NCBI RefSeq assembly: GCF_004762045.1
Contig: NZ_SJOM01000007.1
Location: 425,818 to 489,817 of the forward strand
Direction of reading: 5' to 3'
DNA: 64,000 bases
Source: Mycobacterium sp. DL99
GTDB lineage: Bacteria > Actinomycetota > Actinomycetes > Mycobacteriales > Mycobacteriaceae
The position numbers and the translations under genes are program-made. Below the pieces are notes generated by a model, which saw nothing but the letters and a program-made list of their open reading frames with translations, was not told where the DNA came from and ran no database searches. Shown piece after piece: positions 25,295 to 33,501 of the stretch (its first letter is position 1; the number at the start of each line of letters is the position of its first letter).

Positions 25295-27870
25295 TCAAAC
25301 GATTGACGTCCAGCAGTGATGCGCCTATCGATCAGGTCGGAGGGAAAGCTGCCGGATTGGTTCGGCTGCTGAGCGCCGGGCTGACCGTGCCTGAGGCATG
25401 GGTGATCCCGGCGACGGCGTCCCAAAATATGGCGACCCGCAAGCAGTGTTTAGAAGAAATAGAACAGTGGTGGGACGCGACCACTGCCGTGCACCCCGAC
25501 GCAGTGTGGGCGATTCGCAGCTCCGCAGTCGCTGAGGATCTCGAGGACGCGTCCTTCGCCGGTGTATACGAAACGAAGCTCGGCGTAGCAAGTCTCAAAG
25601 AGATGCGCGCGGCGATTCGCCACTGCTGGCAAGCGCACGAGTCCAGCCGCGCCGACGTGTATCGCGGTGAACGCCAGATCGGTTCAGAGGGCGGTATTGC
25701 ACTTGTGGTGCAACGGATGGTTCGGCCACGGGTTGCCGGTGTGCTGCTGACGGCCAACCCGCAGCGCCCATTTGCCGATGAGATCGTGATCGATGCCGCT
25801 TGGGGCCTCGGCGAGTCGATCGTCTCGGGCAAAGTCGATCCCGACCACTATGTCTTGGAACGCTCGACGGGGCACATACGGTCCACACGCATTGCGACCA
25901 AAACCCTCGAATCTGTGTATGACACCCACCTGCACGATCGCGAGGTCGAGCCCGAACGCCAATGCCAATCCACGCTCAACGAGACCGATCTGGCAGCACT
26001 CTACGAAATCGCCCGGCGTGTCGAGAAAGGGATCGGCGAGGCGCGCGATCTCGAGTGGGCTATCGAGGACGGCCGCGTGTACTCACTGCAGGATCGCGCC
26101 ATTACCAATCTGCCCAAGGCCGAGCCGGACAATGTGTGGTCGCGAAAGTGGGGCGATGAGTACAAGTCCGAGTACGCGTTGCCGCTGTCAGCGGCACTGA
26201 CCGCTCGATGGATGAACATTCCCATGTTCATCGAGATGCCACTCATGCAAGGCAGAAACGACATCGTCAACCTCGAACCGTTCAAACTCGTCAACGGGTA
26301 CATGTATATGAACGGGCAGTATGCCGCGGCAATGGCACGTGCCTTCCCAAAAGCGATGCGCGAACAACTCTTTGGCAGTCTCTTCACGCCGATGTGGATG
26401 GCCCGCATCAACGCCGAACCTTGGAAACCGCTACTGGCCGCCGGCTACGCCTTGGCTCCATACCGAGACCATGGACGTGGATCAGCTCAGGCCAACCTGC
26501 AGGCGATGCAACAGCATTGTGCGACGATCGACACTCATATCGTCCCCAAGCTGCGCCAAGACTACTCAGCACTAAGTCTCACCGAATGGCGCAGGCAAGT
26601 CGACGAAGTCGATACGTTGGCCGAACAACACTTCCGTATCATTCGATGGGGCATGGCTTTTCACAATCATCTCCTGCACGGCCTATTGGTTAGCTTGCTT
26701 TCCTCTCAAGCCGACGACGACGGGCAGCTCTACACTGCCCTGATCAGCGGTCTGCCAGGTACGTACACGGCTCGTATCAACACCGAGATCTGGGAACTCG
26801 CCATGCAGGCGCGCAGCGACCCGCAATTGTTGAGCGCCCTCCGCAACCAACAGACGTGGGCGCAAATCCAGGACTCATTTCAAGCAGCTCCGTTTGTTGG
26901 CACCTTCCAGACATTCCTACTCAATCACGGCCACCGCTCTTCCAGTCGAGAGATTGCCTCACCACGATGGAGTGACGAGCCTGAAGGCGTCCTAGGATTG
27001 ATCCGCGCGCAAATCTCCGGCGACACCGCACCAACAGATCCACGTCTGGCCGAGCAGCAGGCCGAGGCGCGCCGCACAGAGGCGTTCGAGACGGCGGTCG
27101 CGCGGATCAAATGCAAACCGGTTGGATCACTCCGCGTGAAGATTCTGAAATGGGTGTGCCAGCGCACGCAAACCTTCACCGTCTACCGGGAAAACCAGCG
27201 CTACTATCTCGACTACCTCATCGCCCATCTCCGTGCACTGGTCCTCGAACAAGCCCGTCGCTTGGCTGATCGAGGACTCCTGGACAGTGCCGACGATGTT
27301 TTCTTGCTCCTGGGTGAGGAGTTCTTTTCCGCAGTAGCTACAGAGGCAGGGGACGCAGATCCTATCGACCGAACGGACCTGGAAGTGCGTCGGCGCAACT
27401 ACCTGACCTACCGGAGTCGAATGTCCGCGACGTACCTGTTCGATGACATCGAGACCGAAGGAGAGGTCGCCGAGGGTGACGCGGTCTCTAGTAGTGATGG
27501 CAGCGGAATCAGCGGAATCGGTGTGTCCAGAGGTGTCGCACGCGGTCGAACACGCTGCATCGCTGAGATGTCCCACCTTGCCGACATCACCGCTGGTGAC
27601 GTGCTCATCGCGAAGACCATTGACCCGGGTTGGACCTCTGTGTTCCCGCTGTTAGCTGGCCTGATCACTGAGACCGGCGGCACGCTCAGTCACGGAGCAA
27701 TCCTCGCCCGTGAGTACGGCATCCCAACCGTCACCGCCGTACCCAGTGCGATGACGCTACTGCCTACGGGCACAGCGGTCGAGATCGACGGCAGCTCGGG
27801 TCTGGTCCAGATCATCTCCGAGGAATCCGCACAAGACGGCGCAGGAGTGCAAAACGCCATGAACGCCTGA
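25291..27870 (+). CDS. PEP synthase/rifampin phosphotransferase-like enzyme
   Basis: 859 aa, three-part dikinase. An N-terminal ATP-grasp of about 315 residues has Lys19 (QVGGKAAGL), Arg76 (WAIRSSAVAEDLEDASFAG) and ARDLEWAIEDG. A helical middle domain (about 320-730) should bind the acceptor. A C-terminal swivel domain carries the phospho-accepting His801 in GGTLSHGAILAREYGIP. Domain order and length match rifampin phosphotransferase (ATP to AMP plus Pi with phosphorylation of the acceptor) and lack the C-terminal PEP barrel of PpsA. The acceptor may be a hydrophobic molecule held by the coupled upstream protein; this is inference. All key residues are intact. Confidence 0.75.
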   Translation: MIKRLTSSSDAPIDQVGGKAAGLVRLLSAGLTVPEAWVIPATASQNMATRKQCLEEIEQWWDATTAVHPDAVWAIRSSAVAEDLEDASFAGVYETKLGVASLKEMRAAIRHCWQAHESSRADVYRGERQIGSEGGIALVVQRMVRPRVAGVLLTANPQRPFADEIVIDAAWGLGESIVSGKVDPDHYVLERSTGHIRSTRIATKTLESVYDTHLHDREVEPERQCQSTLNETDLAALYEIARRVEKGIGEARDLEWAIEDGRVYSLQDRAITNLPKAEPDNVWSRKWGDEYKSEYALPLSAALTARWMNIPMFIEMPLMQGRNDIVNLEPFKLVNGYMYMNGQYAAAMARAFPKAMREQLFGSLFTPMWMARINAEPWKPLLAAGYALAPYRDHGRGSAQANLQAMQQHCATIDTHIVPKLRQDYSALSLTEWRRQVDEVDTLAEQHFRIIRWGMAFHNHLLHGLLVSLLSSQADDDGQLYTALISGLPGTYTARINTEIWELAMQARSDPQLLSALRNQQTWAQIQDSFQAAPFVGTFQTFLLNHGHRSSSREIASPRWSDEPEGVLGLIRAQISGDTAPTDPRLAEQQAEARRTEAFETAVARIKCKPVGSLRVKILKWVCQRTQTFTVYRENQRYYLDYLIAHLRALVLEQARRLADRGLLDSADDVFLLLGEEFFSAVATEAGDADPIDRTDLEVRRRNYLTYRSRMSATYLFDDIETEGEVAEGDAVSSSDGSGISGIGVSRGVARGRTRCIAEMSHLADITAGDVLIAKTIDPGWTSVFPLLAGLITETGGTLSHGAILAREYGIPTVTAVPSAMTLLPTGTAVEIDGSSGLVQIISEESAQDGAGVQNAMNA

Positions 27871-28018
27871 GCGTCCGAGCACACTCACTTTCGCTGATCG
27901 GCGCCGCACGTCGGACTGACTGTGATCGCGCGATCGCGAGACATTCTCGACCTGGCACCTGAAGGGTGCTGTTGGGGCTTCCGAAGTTGCAATGTCACCG
28001 CGGCTGACTGGGATCCGC

Positions 28019-28207
28019 CTATCGGTGTGAGATCTGACGTTCGGTGACTGCAGAAGAGCGGCGCTCCACCAACTGAGTCACGGGGGGAGAGGTCGACGGT
28101 GCCGGTGACGTCGGGCCGCCGTCCGCGCCCACGCCGGCGAGAAGCCCCAGCAGCGTCGACTGCCTGACGTCGTTTAGTTGTCGGGGCAAGTGGACAACGA
28201 ACTCCAT
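28019..28207 (-). pseudogene. possible remnant of a ROK/MarR-like regulator
   Basis: A short minus-strand frame reads LNDVRQSTLLGLLAG and later VTQLVERRSSAVTERQ, reminiscent of the N-terminal winged helix of ROK or MarR regulators, but the recognition region is out of register and it stops after 62 aa. It is divergent from the quinone-reductase gene, where a regulator would be expected. The rest of 27871-28293 shows nothing recognisable. Confidence 0.2.
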
Positions 28208-28293
28208 GTCCCAGGGAGAGATGGCTCTATTGCGGTGTCTGGAATGTGGCTGATGCTGCGCTGGTTGACTTTCAGCGAAGACGACAGGAACGA

Positions 28294-29241
28294 ATGAGGG
28301 AGATCAACGTGCTGGCATGGACGACGAGCAGAGGACCACTTGGTGGGCTGCTTCTGCGCGAGGTGGATGAGCCCGCGCCGTTGCCGGACGAACTGGTTGT
28401 GCGCGTTGAGGCGTTCGCGCCTAACCCTGGGGACCTCGTCGCGCTGACTGCGGCGCCGCCGGGTTCGATACCGGGGTGGGACGGCAGTGGGATTGTCCTG
28501 CAGTCCGCCGCCGACGGGCATGGGCCGAGCGTTGGTGAACGCGTCGTGTTTCTTGGGCTGGCCGCCCGGGGCTGGGCGCAACGGCGGGCAGTGCCTCATG
28601 CAATGACTGCCGTGGCTCCCGCCGACGCTCCATGGGAGCAGCTTGCGACCTTGCCGGTGCCGGCGACGAGCGCGTTGCGCGCCGTGCGGCGGTTCGGCTC
28701 GCTCCTCGGGAGACGCCTACTCATTGTCGGTGCCACTAGCGCGGTTGGTCGGTTTGCCGTGCAGCTCGCGGTGCGTTCAGGAGCCGTTGTCATCGCCGTG
28801 GCACGCGACCGGTCGCAACATACGGAACTCCGTCGCCTCGGCGCGCACGAAACCCACACGACCCTGGCCTCAGTCAATGCGGGGGTGTACGGCGCGATTG
28901 ACATGATCGGCGGACAGCACCTTGTCCAGACCTATGCGCTGCTCGATCGCGGGGGAACGGTCATCGCCCTCGGACACGCTGCCGGAGCCGATGAACGCTT
29001 CCCCTTTGGCGCCTTCGTAGCGGACCCCGCGACATCCGACCGAGCGATCACGAGCTTCTTTCTCGGTTCGGAACCCGAACTGGCCAAGGAGATGGCATAC
29101 CTTGCAGCGGACCGCGAACTTCAGTTCGGCGAGCTAATTGTCAAGCCTTGGACCGAGTTGGCCGCCTGGATCGCAGCAGGCGCACCACGACCTTCGGGGC
29201 GGACAGTGTTCTCCGTTGAGCACGATGATCGTATTCGCTGA
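28294..29241 (+). CDS. zinc-independent quinone oxidoreductase-like MDR protein
   Basis: 315 aa medium-chain dehydrogenase/reductase fold. The GroES-like N-terminal part includes VRVEAFAPNPGDLVAL and PGWDGSGIV; the cofactor part has LLIVGATSAVGRFAVQLA, close to the NADPH motif AxxGxxG. Structural-zinc Cys residues are absent, as in quinone reductases. ATG 28294 has AGGA 5 nt upstream. It likely reduces quinones or enones with NADPH. It stands alone between the PEP enzyme operon and an IS256 remnant. Confidence 0.75.
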   Translation: MREINVLAWTTSRGPLGGLLLREVDEPAPLPDELVVRVEAFAPNPGDLVALTAAPPGSIPGWDGSGIVLQSAADGHGPSVGERVVFLGLAARGWAQRRAVPHAMTAVAPADAPWEQLATLPVPATSALRAVRRFGSLLGRRLLIVGATSAVGRFAVQLAVRSGAVVIAVARDRSQHTELRRLGAHETHTTLASVNAGVYGAIDMIGGQHLVQTYALLDRGGTVIALGHAAGADERFPFGAFVADPATSDRAITSFFLGSEPELAKEMAYLAADRELQFGELIVKPWTELAAWIAAGAPRPSGRTVFSVEHDDRIR

Positions 29242-29282
29242 ACGACGGCAGTAGTCGGACCCGGCGCCCACACCGCCTCCGA

Positions 29283-29309
29283 GTGAAGCGGAAACTGTTT
29301 CCGGCTCAC
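29283..29309. terminator. imperfect hairpin downstream of quinone reductase gene
   Basis: GTGAAGCGGAAAC (29283-29295) and GTTTCCGGCTCAC (29297-29309) are inverted repeats with two mismatches. It lies 41 bp after the stop codon and has no T-run. It could be a terminator or a protein-binding dyad. Confidence 0.35.
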
Positions 29310-29385
29310 CTCTGACCGACTGCAGCTCTGCCACGCGGAACACCTGGAGTGCCGTTCCACGACGATCCGCGTGCCGCGCCGGGCG

Positions 29386-30763
29386 GGGCTATCGCGTTAA
29401 TGGTGTTTCCGGCGGTTTCTATTAGTAGGTTTCGGCTGCCGGGAATCGGTCGCCGAACGTGATCGCGAACGCGTTGAGCGCTGGCTTCCACCGCATCATC
29501 CATCGTGCCCTGCCCACCCCGGTCGGGTCCAGGGAACGCGTCACCAGATACAGACACTTCATCGCGGCCTGCTCTGAGGGAAAGTGCCCGCGGGCCTTGA
29601 TCGCACGGCGGAAGCGCGCGTTGAGGGACTCGATCGCATTCGTCGAACAGATGACCCGCCGGATCTTCACGTCGTAGTCCAAGAACGGAATGAACTCCGC
29701 ACAGGCTTTGTCCCACAACCGGATCACCGCCGGATGCCGCTGCCCCCATTTCTCGGTCAGATCGTCGAACGCCGCACGGGCCGCCGCGGCATTGACCGGT
29801 ATAGATCGGTTTCACATCCCGCTTGATCTCATCCCAATACTTGCGGTAGGTGACCCGAAACGTGTTGCGGATCAAATGAATAATGCAGGTCTGCACGATC
29901 GCCTGCGGCCACACGTTGTCGACCACCTCGGGCAATCCTGTGAGGCCGTCACAGACCACGAAGAACGTGTCTTTGACGCCCGGTTGCGCAGATCGGTGAG
30001 CACACTCATCCAGAACTTCGCGCCCTCCCCGCCGGTGCCGGCCCACAACCCCAGGATGTCGCGCTCACCGGCCAGGGTGACCCCGATCGCGGCGTATAAC
30101 GGTCGGTTGGCGACCTGGCCGTCGCGGACCATCACCGGAGATCGCGTCGATGAAGATGGCCGCGTAAGTCTCATCAATGGGCCGCGCAGCCCAATCGTTC
30201 ATCTCCTCGATCACCTTGTCGGTGATCCGGCTGATCGTCTCCTTGGGCACCGAGGCGCCGTAGATCTCGGCGAAGTGCGCCGAAATCTCCCCGGTGGTCA
30301 GCCCTTTGGCGCACAGCGACAAAGCGACCTCATCAACACCGGTGAGCCGGCGTTGACGCTTCTTGACGATCTGCGGCTCGAACGTCGACTCACGATCACG
30401 CGGCACATCGATCTCGACGGTGCCAGTGGTATCGGTCAACACCGTCTTGGCGCGGGTGCCGTTACGGATGTTGCCCGTCCCTGCCTCGGGCGGGTCGTGT
30501 TTCTCATAGCCCAGGTGCTCAGTCATTTCTTCGCTGAGCGCGGTCTCGAGCACCGTCTTGGTCAGCTGTTTAAGCAGCCCGTCCGGACCGGTCAGCGACA
30601 GCCCCTGTTCCTGAGCCAGCCGCACCAACTCCAGCGCAGCCTGCTGCTCAGCAGAAGGCTCCGACTTCTTCTTCGCCACATCATCCAGTGTCGTCATCAC
30701 GGCACCTTCCTCGCCGAGCATCCTCAGCGTGTCAGGCCAGAAACACCGATAAATCCACAGTCC
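29386..30763 (-). mobile_element. IS256-family element, decayed
   Basis: About 1.38 kb. Imperfect terminal repeats are visible: the left end at 29386-29413 and the inverted right end at 30736-30763 share about 19 of 28 positions, including GGTGTTTC. No flanking target duplication is visible. The single transposase gene inside is broken. Confidence 0.65.
29422..30697 (-). pseudogene. IS256-family transposase, frameshifted
   Basis: Mutator-type DDE transposase. ATG 30697 follows GGAAGG. The N-terminal part (KTVLETALSEEMTEHLGYEKHD ... TGNIRNGTRAKTVLTDTTG, IDVPRDRESTFEPQIVKKRQ) reads cleanly to about 30120 and ends with FIDAIS. Middle pieces (VTLAGERDILGLWAG; FFVVCDGLTGLPEVV) lie in other frames, and the C-terminus (VICSTNAIESLNARFRRAIK) is in a separate frame ending at 29422. 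At least two frameshifts separate the blocks, so it is inactive. Confidence 0.75.
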
Positions 30764-30836
30764 CCCGAAGACCAGAGGTGGCGATGCAGCATTGGGTGTG
30801 CGACGCACCAGGAGCAGACCCACTCACTATGCCCGG

Positions 30837-32099
30837 CTACGGGGCCAGCGTGGGTTTGGGGTAGGCGAGTTTTCGGAGGAGCCATTCTGCGGGGCCGCGC
30901 CGGCCCGCTAGTTCCAGCCTGGTCGCGAGGAACACGCTCAGGCCCCAGACAGCTATTGCGTAGAGGGCCGCGGACCAGCTGGAGAGGTGGCTGCCGAGGC
31001 CGAGGCCCCATGCGGCGAGGACGGGGGAGAAGGCTACTGATTGGAACATGTAGCCACTCATCGATCGTTTTCCTAGTGCCTGTACGGCCCACGGGAACGA
31101 CCCTGCGCGTTGTCGATCGCGGTGGTTCTCGAGGTGGACGGCGATCAGGCCGAACATCGCTACGTAGCCGAGTCCGCCGAAGAGTCCGCCAAGTGTGTGC
31201 AGGGGCAATAGGATCCAGTTGTCTTCGCGGCTGATCCCGAGGGCGTCGAGGTTGAGGAGCGCGAGGGGTAGCGCGGTCACTACGCCGACGGTGATGCCGA
31301 TCCACCCGACGCGCCTGAGGAGGGCGACGTGATTCCGCGGTTGGTCGAGGATCTTGTGGCGCGCGGCGAGCATGCCGAGGAGGATTGTGGGGAGGATGAT
31401 GAATCCGAACAGTGCCGCGGGGAGGATGTAGACGGCCCAGCCTTCGATCCGGGCCAGGACGGCGTCGAGGTATCCGGTGGTTTCGTTGATTCGTTCGGGG
31501 CCTGCGGCTGCGCCGGTGCCTGTGCTGGGCGGTGCCGAGAATCCGAGGAGTCCGGCGGTGAGTGATCCGATGGTCAGCAGTGTGGGGATCACCAGGAAGA
31601 TGCCGATCCAGATTTTCAGGGTGCGGTCCGGGCGGTCGAGGAAGAGCCAGACCAGGAGCAGACCGGCGATGCCGTAGGCGCCGATGATGTCGCCGAACCA
31701 CAGCAGCGCGGCGTGGACGAAGCCGAAGGCGATCATCCACCAGTGGCGCCGGCGGAGGACCCTACGGGCGTCCTTGGGGTCGGTGCCGGAGGCGAGTTGC
31801 CGGGTGTACATCTGGACGATGCCGTAGCCGAAGAGGAAGGCGAACATCGGGTAGACGCGGCTGTCGATACCGACGATTGCCAGGGTTTGCGCAACTCGGT
31901 CTGCCCACGACCCTTCCGCGGAGTGTGCCGCGACGCCGTGTGGACGGTGGAGGATGAAGTAGGGCACGTTCGCCACTGCGATGAGGACAAGCATGAGGCC
32001 GCGGGCGAAGTCGGGTGCGATACTGCGCTTGGCCCGCACCGATGCCGGTGCTGCGACTGCATGTCCGAGAGGCCCCGAGGACGGAGGTTCTGCGTTCAT
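30837..32099 (-). CDS. DUF418 family membrane protein
   Basis: 420 aa polytopic membrane protein with about nine to ten hydrophobic segments. The N-terminal IAPDFARGLMLVLIAVANVP, the FAFLFGYGIVQMY segment and the C-terminal block GKRSMSGYMFQSVAFSPVLA are hallmarks of DUF418. Function is unknown; family members sit in the plasma membrane near transport or acyltransferase-like proteins. The ATG at 32099 lies 7 nt after a -10 box, implying a leaderless transcript from a MerR-type promoter that it shares in design with the CPBP gene at 52936. Confidence 0.8.
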   Translation of the reverse strand: MNAEPPSSGPLGHAVAAPASVRAKRSIAPDFARGLMLVLIAVANVPYFILHRPHGVAAHSAEGSWADRVAQTLAIVGIDSRVYPMFAFLFGYGIVQMYTRQLASGTDPKDARRVLRRRHWWMIAFGFVHAALLWFGDIIGAYGIAGLLLVWLFLDRPDRTLKIWIGIFLVIPTLLTIGSLTAGLLGFSAPPSTGTGAAAGPERINETTGYLDAVLARIEGWAVYILPAALFGFIILPTILLGMLAARHKILDQPRNHVALLRRVGWIGITVGVVTALPLALLNLDALGISREDNWILLPLHTLGGLFGGLGYVAMFGLIAVHLENHRDRQRAGSFPWAVQALGKRSMSGYMFQSVAFSPVLAAWGLGLGSHLSSWSAALYAIAVWGLSVFLATRLELAGRRGPAEWLLRKLAYPKPTLAP

Positions 32100-32106
32100 G
32101 CGGGGA

Positions 32107-32137
32107 AAGGTAGAGCGTGCCCTTGGGGCACGGTCAA
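32107..32137 (-). promoter_or_regulatory. MerR-type promoter of the DUF418 gene
   Basis: On the minus strand TTGACC (32132-32137) and TACCTT (32107-32112) are separated by 19 bp, too long for unaided SigA but usual for MerR-activated promoters. The spacer holds the dyad GTGCCCCAAGGGCAC. The ATG follows the -10 by 7 nt. Confidence 0.6.
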
Positions 32138-32175
32138 GCGCGATAGGCGATTGCTCTCACGGTTATCGCTGCGGG

Positions 32176-32207
32176 TTGACTGTTGCCCCAAGGGCATCGT
32201 TTCTACT
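32176..32207 (+). promoter_or_regulatory. divergent MerR-type promoter cut off by an IS
   Basis: On the plus strand TTGACT (32176-32181), a 20-bp spacer containing TGCCCCAAGGGCA (32184-32196), and TCTACT (32202-32207) mirror the DUF418 promoter. The IS3 copy begins at 32210, where the start codon would be expected, so the gene it drove has been lost or moved. Confidence 0.5.
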
Positions 32208-32238
32208 GGTGAGAGGGGCCCATTTGGTGGTCCAGTCG

Positions 32239-32862
32239 CTATGCGGCGTGGGGTTGGTGGGTCGTGGTCCACTGTAGAGCGAACTCGGCTGGGGTGAGCT
32301 CTCCGTGGGCGGAGTGAGGTCGGTTGGCGTTGTAATCGCGGCGCCAGTCTTCGATGATCACGCGGGCCTCGCGCAGCGAGTCGAAGCGCCATGCGTTGAG
32401 CAGTTCATCACGCAGGCGGCCGTTGAACGATTCGTTCCAGGCGTTCTGCCACAGTGAGCCGGGATCGATGAAAAGTGATCCGGCACTGTTGAATTGGCGC
32501 CAATCACTGACGGCGTGGGCCACGAATTCGGGACCGTTGTCGAAGCGGACGTAGTGCGGCGTTCCGTGTTGGGCGGCGAGGCGGTCCAAAGACATCGATG
32601 ACGCCGTCGGCGTCGATGGACCGATCAATGTGGATCGCGAGGGCTTCGCGGGTGTACTCGTCGATGACGTTGATCATCTTGATGGTGCGGCTATCGGCGG
32701 TGGTGTCGAACTGAAAGTCCATCGCCCAGATCACGTTCGGGCGGATCGGTGACATCGCGCCGACGGCGACACCGATACCGGTCAGCCGCTTCTTGCGGCG
32801 GCGTTGCGATACCCCGAACCGCTCGCGCAGCACCTCGACAGCGCGGCGCTTGCGGTTCGGGG
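32239..32862 (-). pseudogene. IS3 element A OrfB transposase, deleted and frameshifted
   Basis: rve/DDE integrase core. The N-terminal VLRERFGVSQRR is joined directly to RRKKRLTGIGVAVGAM, which indicates loss of roughly 60-70 residues of the usual HTH_21 region. The first catalytic Asp (IWAMDFQFD) and second (VRFDNGPEF) are in different frames because of one extra T at 32588-32590 (run of three A on the plus strand). The Glu segment WNESFNGRLRDELL remains. Identical lesions occur in copy 2. Confidence 0.75.
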
Positions 32863-33150
32863 TCAGAAGTTTCCCGCCGAGATGTCCTTGAGCATGTCGA
32901 TGTCGAGGGCCTGGTTGGCCACCAGCTTCTTCAGGCGGGCGTTCTCGGCCTCGAGTTCTTTGAGCCGTTTAGCCTCGTTGGCCTTCATGCCGCCGTACTG
33001 AGCCAGCCAGCGATGCCAGGTCGACTCGGCGATCTCCAGGTGCCGGCACACCTCGGCCAGCTCCTGCCCTGAGGCCGGGAGTTTGTTGCCCTCGGCGAGC
33101 TTGCGGGTGATCTGGTCCGGCGTGTGCCGCCGGCGCTTGTTCGATGCCAC
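32863..33150 (-). CDS. IS3 element A OrfA (helix-turn-helix protein)
   Basis: 95 aa transposase OrfA: an N-terminal MASNKRRRHTPDQITRKLAEG, a helix-turn-helix (AEVCRHLEIAESTWHRWLAQYGGM) and a C-terminal leucine-zipper-like coiled coil (KRLKELEAENARLKKLVANQ). The frame ends just before the OrfB region, consistent with the programmed -1 frameshift used by IS3 elements. Intact, but its OrfB partner is not. Confidence 0.8.
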   Translation of the reverse strand: MASNKRRRHTPDQITRKLAEGNKLPASGQELAEVCRHLEIAESTWHRWLAQYGGMKANEAKRLKELEAENARLKKLVANQALDIDMLKDISAGNF

Positions 33151-33366
33151 GTCGTTGTCGATTCTTCCTTGCCTGCAGACCGGGCATCAGAGTCCCACAA
33201 CGGCTGGACCACTACGACGGGCTCACCTCACCCAGCGATGCAGTGTCTGTGCCGCGCATGGGTTCCCGGGATACTCAATCGGTCTATGGAATACGTAGTG
33301 CCCAGTGGCATTTTCGTCGTCCGACGGCAGTTGCCTACGGCCTGAGGCCAGATGGCATTCCACATC

Positions 33367-33396
33367 TTGACGAAGCTGTCCCACGTTCCCTATGTT
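33367..33396 (+). promoter_or_regulatory. possible mce operon promoter
   Basis: TTGACG (33367-33372) and TATGTT (33391-33396) are 18 bp apart. The -10 box runs into the first arm of the paired dyad at 33394, so a bound regulator would cover the transcription start. Confidence 0.45.
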
Positions 33397-33432
33397 GACA
33401 GATGTCACTATTCATTGGTGGCAACTGTCAAC
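33394..33432 (+). promoter_or_regulatory. paired-dyad operator before mceA (site 2)
   Basis: GTTGACAGATGTCAC (33394-33408) and GTGGCAACTGTCAAC (33418-33432) are inverted repeats with two mismatches. Dyad centres are 23 bp apart, against 26 bp in sites 1 and 3. It lies between the IS copy and mceA. Confidence 0.7.
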
Positions 33433-33459
33433 AATCTTTAGATTGCTGCTGGAGGTCAT

Positions 33460-33501
33460 ATGGTGCTCAACCCGAAGTCGGTGCGGAGTCCGTGGTGTTG
33501 A
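33460..33501 (+). other. 13-codon leader ORF overlapping the mceA start
   Basis: ATG 33460 follows GGAGG with good spacing and encodes MVLNPKSVRSPWC before TGA at 33499-33501. The stop overlaps the ATG of mceA (TGATG). This could couple mceA translation to a leader peptide, or be a relic of a frameshifted N-terminus. Confidence 0.35.

Larger units (their letters stand above)
32210..33230 (-). mobile_element. IS3-family element A, copy 1 (defective)
   Basis: About 1.02 kb. The left end TGAGAGGGGCCC... and the inverted right end TGAGGTGAGCCC... share GTGGTCCAG. The boundaries agree with copy 2 at 51553-52572, after which the flanks diverge. No 3-4 bp target duplication is seen. OrfB has an internal deletion and a 1-bp insertion, so the copy cannot make its own transposase. 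Confidence 0.75.

Noticed and set aside
29690..31234. 514-aa plus-strand open frame
   Set aside because: Runs antisense through the IS256 transposase pseudogene and the DUF418 gene, so it is a shadow.
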